The notes under the pieces: generated by a model
What the model was told of the DNA's origin: nothing
What the model saw: the letters and a program-made list of their open reading frames with translations, nothing else
The model's database searches: none
Made by a program: the position numbers and the translations under genes
NCBI GenBank assembly: GCA_003554005.1
Contig: PWEU01000042.1
Location: forward strand, 1-43,605
DNA length: 43,605 nt
Reading direction: 5' to 3'
Source: Nitriliruptoraceae bacterium
GTDB lineage: Bacteria; Actinomycetota; Nitriliruptoria; Nitriliruptorales; Nitriliruptoraceae
Shown: piece after piece, positions 39,564 through 43,605 of the stretch
Layout of the letters: each line of letters opens with the position of its first letter
Numbering within the stretch: position 1 is the first letter of the stretch

Positions 39564-42176
39564 TCACTCGAGCTCGCTGATCACCCCCCGCCCCTCGCAG
39601 GTCTCGCAGGTGTGGCTGAAGGACTCGATGAGCCCCTGGCTGACGTTCTTCCGGGTCATCTGGACGAGCCCGAGCTTGGACACCTCCGAGACCCGCGTCT
39701 TGGTGCGGTCACGCAGCAGCTCCCGCTTGAGGCGCCGCACGACCTGGTCCTGGTTCGCCTTCAGCAGCATGTCGATGAAGTCGATGATGATGATGCCGCC
39801 CATGTCGCGCAGGCGGAGCTGCCGCACGATCTCATCGGCGGCCTCGAGGTTGGTCCGCAGGACGATCTCCTCGAGGTTGGTGTCCTTGCCCCCGGTGAAC
39901 CGGCCGGTGTTGACATCGATGACCTTCATGGCCTCGGTGGACTCGATGATGAGGTACCCGCCCGAGGGCAGCCAGACCTTGCGCCCCATGGCCTTGCGGA
40001 GCTGCTCGCCGACGTCGTAGGCCTCGAACAGCGCGGGGAGCTGCTCGCGCCGCGCCGCCGCGGCGGCGAGGTCCACGCTGCCGACGAGTGGATCCACCTC
40101 GGCGGGCCTGGCGGGTGCGGTGTCGCCCTGGTGCCCTTCGGCATCGCCGGTGACCACGGCGGTCGTGGCTTCAGCCGGGTCGGCATCCTGGTCGGCGCCG
40201 ACCACCTCCTCGCCATCCGCCTGGGCTGCCGGAGCAGCCGCATCGGCGTCGGTACCCACGGCGGCAGCCGCGTCGGCGGCGTCAGGCTGTTCGGCGGCGC
40301 CAGGCTGTTCGGCGGCGCCAGGCTGTTCGGCGGCGCCAGGCTGTTCGGCGGCGTCAGGCTGTTCGCCGGCGTCCGCGGGCCCGGACTCGGGTGCGCTGCC
40401 GTCCGGCTTCGGCTCGGGGAGGTCCAAGGCCGGCGCTCCGGCCGCGCGTGCGCGGGCGTCCGCGGTCGGTGCGCCGTACAGCTCCACCTTGCCCAGGAGC
40501 TCGGGCGCCACCTCGTCGAGGTAGCCGCGGACCTGGCGGTAGAGGTCCTCATCGTCGACGATCGACCGTTCGAACTCCGGCCCGAAGTTGTCGCGGATCA
40601 CCTTGACGACCAGGGGCGGCTCCTCGTAGACCGCGCTCAGCGCCTTGGCGGCGGCCGCGGCCTGCTCGACCCGCTCCCACTTGGCGAGCAGCCGCTCGAT
40701 GTCCGCGGTGATCTGTTCCTCGCTGACCCCCTCGGCGGCGGTCCGGACGATGATGCCGTGCTCGGCCGGCTTGATGCGCTTCACGATCCGGCGCAGGCGG
40801 TCACGTTCCTTGTCGGTCAGCTTGCGCGAGATCCCGAACAGGTCCGAGTTCGGGGCGAGCACCATGTAGCGACCAGCGAGCGACAGGTGCATCGTCAGCC
40901 TCGGCCCCTTGGAGCCCATGGGGTCCTTGGTGACCTGGACCAGCACCTTCTGGCCCGGCTTGAGCGCGTTCTCGATCCGCTGTGCATCACCCTCCTCGAG
41001 GTCGAGCTCGTCGTAGAGGACCTCGCCGGCGTACAGCACGCCGTTGCGGCCCTTGCCGATGTCGAGGAACGCCGCCTCCATCCCTGGCAGCACGTTCTGC
41101 ACCCGCGCCATGTAGATGTTGCCGACGAAGGTCACGTCCTCGGCCCGGGTCACGTAGTGCTCGACGACGGTGCGGTCCTCGAGCACCGCGATCTGGGTGC
41201 GGTCCTGGCGGGAGGTCACGAGCATCGTGCGGGGCGGGCCTTCGAGGATCGCGCGCCGGACCTCCTCGGCCACGCCACCGCTGCGCTGGTTCGCGCGACG
41301 CCCCCCGTTGCCGCCACCCGAGGACCGACGACCACCCCGTTTGGCGGCCATACGGGTCCCGCCTTTGGCGATGGCGTCCTCGACAGCCCGGTCCTGCTGC
41401 GCCTCGGAACCACCGTCGCCACCGCGGCCACTACCACCGTCGCCACCGCGGCCACTACCGCCGTCGCCACCGCGGCCACTACCACCGTCGCCACCCCCAT
41501 CGCCGCCGGAGCCGCCGGAACCGCCGGAACCGCTCCGGCCACGCCCACGGCGGCTGGCGCCCCCACCGGAACGGTTGCGCGACCCGGACCTCGACGAGCT
41601 GCGCGTCGATCCCCCGCGTTCACCCCTCGCCTGCCGACCGCCGCCCCCGTTCGCGGCGCCGCCGTCGTCACCGGTGTCGGCACCGTCGTCCTGGCCAGCA
41701 TCCTCGGCGGGCGCGGAGGTCTCGGCTACCTCGGCGTCCCCGGATCCCTTCGACGCACCGCCGCGGGCCTCGCCGGCGTCCAACGCATCGTCGTCGGACG
41801 CAGCGCCAGCCGAGGCTTCGCTGTCGGACGCGCTGGTGTCGGAGGAGGCGGTCCCGGCCTCGTCCTGGGCAGCGGCCCGTCCCTGTCCCCCACCGCCACG
41901 ACGCCCGCGCCCACGTCGACCCCGGCGACGTCGGCGGCGACCGCCCGAACCACCGTCCTCGCGCTCCGCGTCGCCGTCACGGTCCGCGTCGCCGTCACGG
42001 TCCGTGTCGTCGCCCGTGGACGCACCGCGGCCGCCAGCGTCATCGCTGGCCGGCGCGGGGTCGGCCTCCTCGGCCGTGGCCGTGGCCGTGCGGGCAGCGC
42101 GGCTGGAGCCGGCGCTGGTGTCGGGGGGCTCCTCGGGGTCGTTGTCGTGCTGGGGTGTGGCGTCGTGGTCGGTCAC
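39564..42176 (-). CDS. Ribonuclease E/G
   Basis: 870 residues. Endoribonuclease for mRNA decay and rRNA/tRNA processing. N-terminal ~280 residues are low-complexity: acidic, then GGDGGSGR repeats and RGG-like basic stretches. The catalytic core starts near 310 with an S1 domain (GNIYMARVQNVLPGMEAAFL). After the RNase-H-like part an insertion of about 130 acidic, Pro/Ala-rich residues splits the core (with AEQPGA repeats). Then come DNase-I-like VIDVNTGRFTGGKDTNLEE with the metal Asp residues in IIIDFID, and zinc-link CETCEGRG. GTG at 42176 has no good ribosome binding site; the true start in the low-complexity region is uncertain. The TIGR03936 gene lies 20 bases upstream. Confidence 0.95.
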   Translation of the reverse strand: MTDHDATPQHDNDPEEPPDTSAGSSRAARTATATAEEADPAPASDDAGGRGASTGDDTDRDGDADRDGDAEREDGGSGGRRRRRRGRRGRGRRGGGGQGRAAAQDEAGTASSDTSASDSEASAGAASDDDALDAGEARGGASKGSGDAEVAETSAPAEDAGQDDGADTGDDGGAANGGGGRQARGERGGSTRSSSRSGSRNRSGGGASRRGRGRSGSGGSGGSGGDGGGDGGSGRGGDGGSGRGGDGGSGRGGDGGSEAQQDRAVEDAIAKGGTRMAAKRGGRRSSGGGNGGRRANQRSGGVAEEVRRAILEGPPRTMLVTSRQDRTQIAVLEDRTVVEHYVTRAEDVTFVGNIYMARVQNVLPGMEAAFLDIGKGRNGVLYAGEVLYDELDLEEGDAQRIENALKPGQKVLVQVTKDPMGSKGPRLTMHLSLAGRYMVLAPNSDLFGISRKLTDKERDRLRRIVKRIKPAEHGIIVRTAAEGVSEEQITADIERLLAKWERVEQAAAAAKALSAVYEEPPLVVKVIRDNFGPEFERSIVDDEDLYRQVRGYLDEVAPELLGKVELYGAPTADARARAAGAPALDLPEPKPDGSAPESGPADAGEQPDAAEQPGAAEQPGAAEQPGAAEQPDAADAAAAVGTDADAAAPAAQADGEEVVGADQDADPAEATTAVVTGDAEGHQGDTAPARPAEVDPLVGSVDLAAAAARREQLPALFEAYDVGEQLRKAMGRKVWLPSGGYLIIESTEAMKVIDVNTGRFTGGKDTNLEEIVLRTNLEAADEIVRQLRLRDMGGIIIIDFIDMLLKANQDQVVRRLKRELLRDRTKTRVSEVSKLGLVQMTRKNVSQGLIESFSHTCETCEGRGVISELE
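40281..40370 (-). repeat. Five 18-bp tandem repeats in the RNase E/G insertion
   Basis: Units of g(c/t)caggctgttcggcggc start at 40281, 40299, 40317, 40335 and 40353. On the minus strand they encode (A/D)AAEQPG-type hexapeptides within the acidic insert. Confidence 0.92.
41412..41483 (-). repeat. Three 24-bp tandem repeats in the RNase E/G N-terminus
   Basis: Units of accgtcgccaccgcggccac plus tacc start at 41412, 41436 and 41460 (one mismatch); a degenerate fourth follows. They encode GSGRGGDG octapeptides, an RGG-like RNA-binding type of sequence. Confidence 0.9.
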
Positions 42177-42196
42177 AGGAGGGCTCGATCGGGGTG

Positions 42197-42943
42197 TCAG
42201 GCGGCCTCTGCGTCGACGTCGGGGACCAGGGGTTCGACCTCGCCGCCGAGGGCATCACGCACTCCCTCGGGCTCGAGAGCACCCTGCACGCAGCGGAGCA
42301 CCGCGTGGGGTTCGGCCACGTCGCCGCGGCTCAGCGCGGCGTGGAGGTCGGTCGGTCTCACGGTGGGCCCGTCGTTGCGGAGCACCGCACGGAGGACGGT
42401 GTGCGCGTCCCGGGCGTGCGATCCCGGGCGCGTGGTCGCGGCCAGCGCGAGCACCGCTGGACGCACGTCGATCGTCCGGTCACCGTCGGGACGGTGCCGG
42501 ATCACCTCGGCGTGGTCGGCGGCGAGCAACTCGTCGCTGCGCGTGGACAGGAGCGCACCCAGCTCGGTCTGATCGACCGGGGGCCAGGCCAGCTCCCAGA
42601 GGGGGACCCGCAGCATCTTCGCCAGCTTCGGCGCGCCGTCGGGCACCTCGAGGTAGGTCGTGATGTCCATCCCCGCCGGTAGCGCGGCGGAGAGTGCAGC
42701 CAGGTCCGATGCTGGTTCGATCGGGGCTGCGAAGGTCAGCTCGGCGTACTCGCCGGTGGAGCTCACGCCCACCGGCAACGCGTCGGGGAAGGACACCTTC
42801 GGGTGCGGGGTGACCCCTTCCGAGTACGCGATCGGCAGGTCGGCACGGCGCAGCGCCCGCTCCCAGACCGAGGTCAGGTCACGCGCCGAGATGAAGCGCG
42901 TGCGAGCGACCTTGGTCCAGCGGATGCGGTACCGCTGCGTCAA
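42197..42943 (-). CDS. TIGR03936 / DUF2344 family radical-SAM-associated protein
   Basis: 248 residues. Starts LTQRYRIRWTKVARTRFISA and continues with RALRRADLPIAYSEGVTPHP and KVSFPDALPVGVSSTGEYAEL, the DUF2344 landmarks. Family members are almost always next to, or fused with, TIGR03960 radical SAM proteins, as here. The start is a TTG at 42943, selected because gcaggagg sits 5 bases upstream and no ATG/GTG suits the family N-terminus. Function unknown; proposed to help the radical SAM partner. Next downstream is the RNase E/G gene. Confidence 0.92.
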   Translation of the reverse strand: MTQRYRIRWTKVARTRFISARDLTSVWERALRRADLPIAYSEGVTPHPKVSFPDALPVGVSSTGEYAELTFAAPIEPASDLAALSAALPAGMDITTYLEVPDGAPKLAKMLRVPLWELAWPPVDQTELGALLSTRSDELLAADHAEVIRHRPDGDRTIDVRPAVLALAATTRPGSHARDAHTVLRAVLRNDGPTVRPTDLHAALSRGDVAEPHAVLRCVQGALEPEGVRDALGGEVEPLVPDVDAEAA

Positions 42944-42984
42944 CGTGTCCTCCTGCTGGGTCGGCGTGATCGCCGGGCGTGGCG

Positions 42985-43605
42985 TCAGGGCCCGCTGGCG
43001 TACCGCTCGGGGGTGATGGGCAACTCGTTGCTGCCCCCCAACCTCGACGGCACGACGGGCAGGCTGAAGCCTCCGGTGTAGCCGGTGTCGTGCTCGATGC
43101 TCAAACCGGGGCAGACCCCGCAGTCGTAGCACGCCGACCAGCGGCAGTCGTCGAGCTGCTGGTCGGCCTGGGCGTCCTGCCAGTCCTCCCACAACCAGCC
43201 GGCGTCGAGCCCGGAGTCGAGGTGGTCCCAGGGCAGCGCCTCGTGCTGGTCCCGTTCCCGGTAGGAGAACCAGTCGAGGTCGACGCCGGTCTCGGCCATC
43301 GCCTGCCGCCACAGCTCCAGGGTCGGCATCTCGTGCCAGCCGTCGAACCGCGCCCCGAGCTGCCAGGCCCGCTCGACCGCCGCGGCCACCCGACGGTCGC
43401 CGCGGGCCAGCAGGCCTTCGATGACGCCTTCCTCGGGATCGTTGGTGCGGACCTTGATCCCGCGGTGGTCCTTGATCGCGTGACGGATCAGCGACAGCTT
43501 GCGGCGGATCTCCTCGGGAGGATCCTGCGCGGCCCACTGGAAGGGGGTGTGGGGCTTGGGCACGAAGCCGCCCACCGACAGGGTGACCTTGTTCGCATGA
43601 CCGTG
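42985..43605 (-). CDS. TIGR03960-family B12-binding radical SAM protein, C-terminal part
   Basis: Partial: about 206 C-terminal residues, the rest lies beyond the right edge (frame open to 43605). Begins within KVTLSVGGFVPKPHTPFQWA, the end of the radical SAM barrel. The C-terminal region contains DCRWSACYDCGVCPG, a Cys cluster found in this family (CxxxxxCxxC). The stop is 41 bases before the TIGR03936 start, and the two form an operon. The reaction is not established. Confidence 0.92.
   Translation of the reverse strand, partial: HGHANKVTLSVGGFVPKPHTPFQWAAQDPPEEIRRKLSLIRHAIKDHRGIKVRTNDPEEGVIEGLLARGDRRVAAAVERAWQLGARFDGWHEMPTLELWRQAMAETGVDLDWFSYRERDQHEALPWDHLDSGLDAGWLWEDWQDAQADQQLDDCRWSACYDCGVCPGLSIEHDTGYTGGFSLPVVPSRLGGSNELPITPERYASGP

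Noticed and set aside
40281..41483. Regular 18- and 24-bp repeats considered as a CRISPR array
   Set aside because: Units are directly adjacent without spacers and stay in frame, coding for peptide repeats in RNase E/G.
38817..42572. Open frame of 1251 codons on the plus strand opposite the RNase E/G and TIGR03936 genes
   Set aside because: It mirrors known minus-strand genes; in very GC-rich DNA stops are rare in antisense frames. No domain is recognisable in its translation.

Overview
This is a very GC-rich, densely coded actinobacterial chromosome segment. The minus strand carries a conserved actinobacterial backbone, read from the right edge leftward: TIGR03960 radical SAM protein (partial), its TIGR03936/DUF2344 partner, RNase E/G, then rplU-rpmA-obgE-proB, then nadD and an LCP/LytR_C protein. 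GTG and TTG starts, GTGA/ATGA gene overlaps, -10 boxes of the TAnnnT type, a FadB/FadA pair, a DUF222-HNH (13E12-like) protein and a Gram-positive-type SOS box all fit Actinomycetota. The composition would suit a deep-branching lineage such as Nitriliruptoria, but that placement is a guess. No rRNA, tRNA, CRISPR array, insertion sequence or integrase was seen.

Layout. 0-2.3 kb: LCP-family protein and nadD. 2.3-9.0 kb: GH1 beta-glucosidase, divergent TrpB2, dodecin, a two-gene unit ending in a Cys-rich membrane-anchored protein, an acyltransferase-3 membrane protein and a DEDDh exonuclease. 9.1-13.6 kb: VIT/CCC1 transporter, then the fatty-acid oxidation genes fadA-fadB. 13.7-16.5 kb: a membrane trypsin-like protease and a DUF222-HNH protein diverging from one SOS box. 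16.5-20.5 kb: a MoxR ATPase / membrane protein / VWA operon. 20.6-24.3 kb: two quinone-oxidoreductase-like genes, a YbaK deacylase, a cadherin-like beta-sandwich protein and a coiled-coil membrane protein. 24.4-29.2 kb: an OmpR-type two-component system bracketed by two exported Ser/Pro/Asp-rich proteins with the same C-terminal tail, plus a divergent aminoglycoside-phosphotransferase-fold protein. 29.1-32.6 kb: proB, obgE, rpmA, rplU. 32.8-39.5 kb: an Apd1-like ferredoxin, a large aldehyde dehydrogenase and a heterodimeric ABC exporter. 39.5-43.6 kb: RNase E/G and the two radical-SAM-linked genes.

The strongest candidate for an undescribed system is 24.4-29.2 kb. The two exported proteins end in tails identical at 9 of 10 residues but encoded with partly different codons. 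The gene for the first, and the regulator/phosphotransferase divergent promoter, both carry the same unusual palindrome (CTGAGRG-NN-CYCTCAG) with extra half-sites at 11- or 22-bp spacing. That points to one cell-envelope regulon controlled by this two-component system. Second in interest is the SOS-controlled pair at 14.7 kb, where the putative -10 box lies inside the LexA site and the HNH message may be leaderless.

The backbone order is interrupted twice: about 6.7 kb lies between the RNase gene and rplU, and about 27 kb between proB and nadD. proA, usually next to proB, is not in the window.
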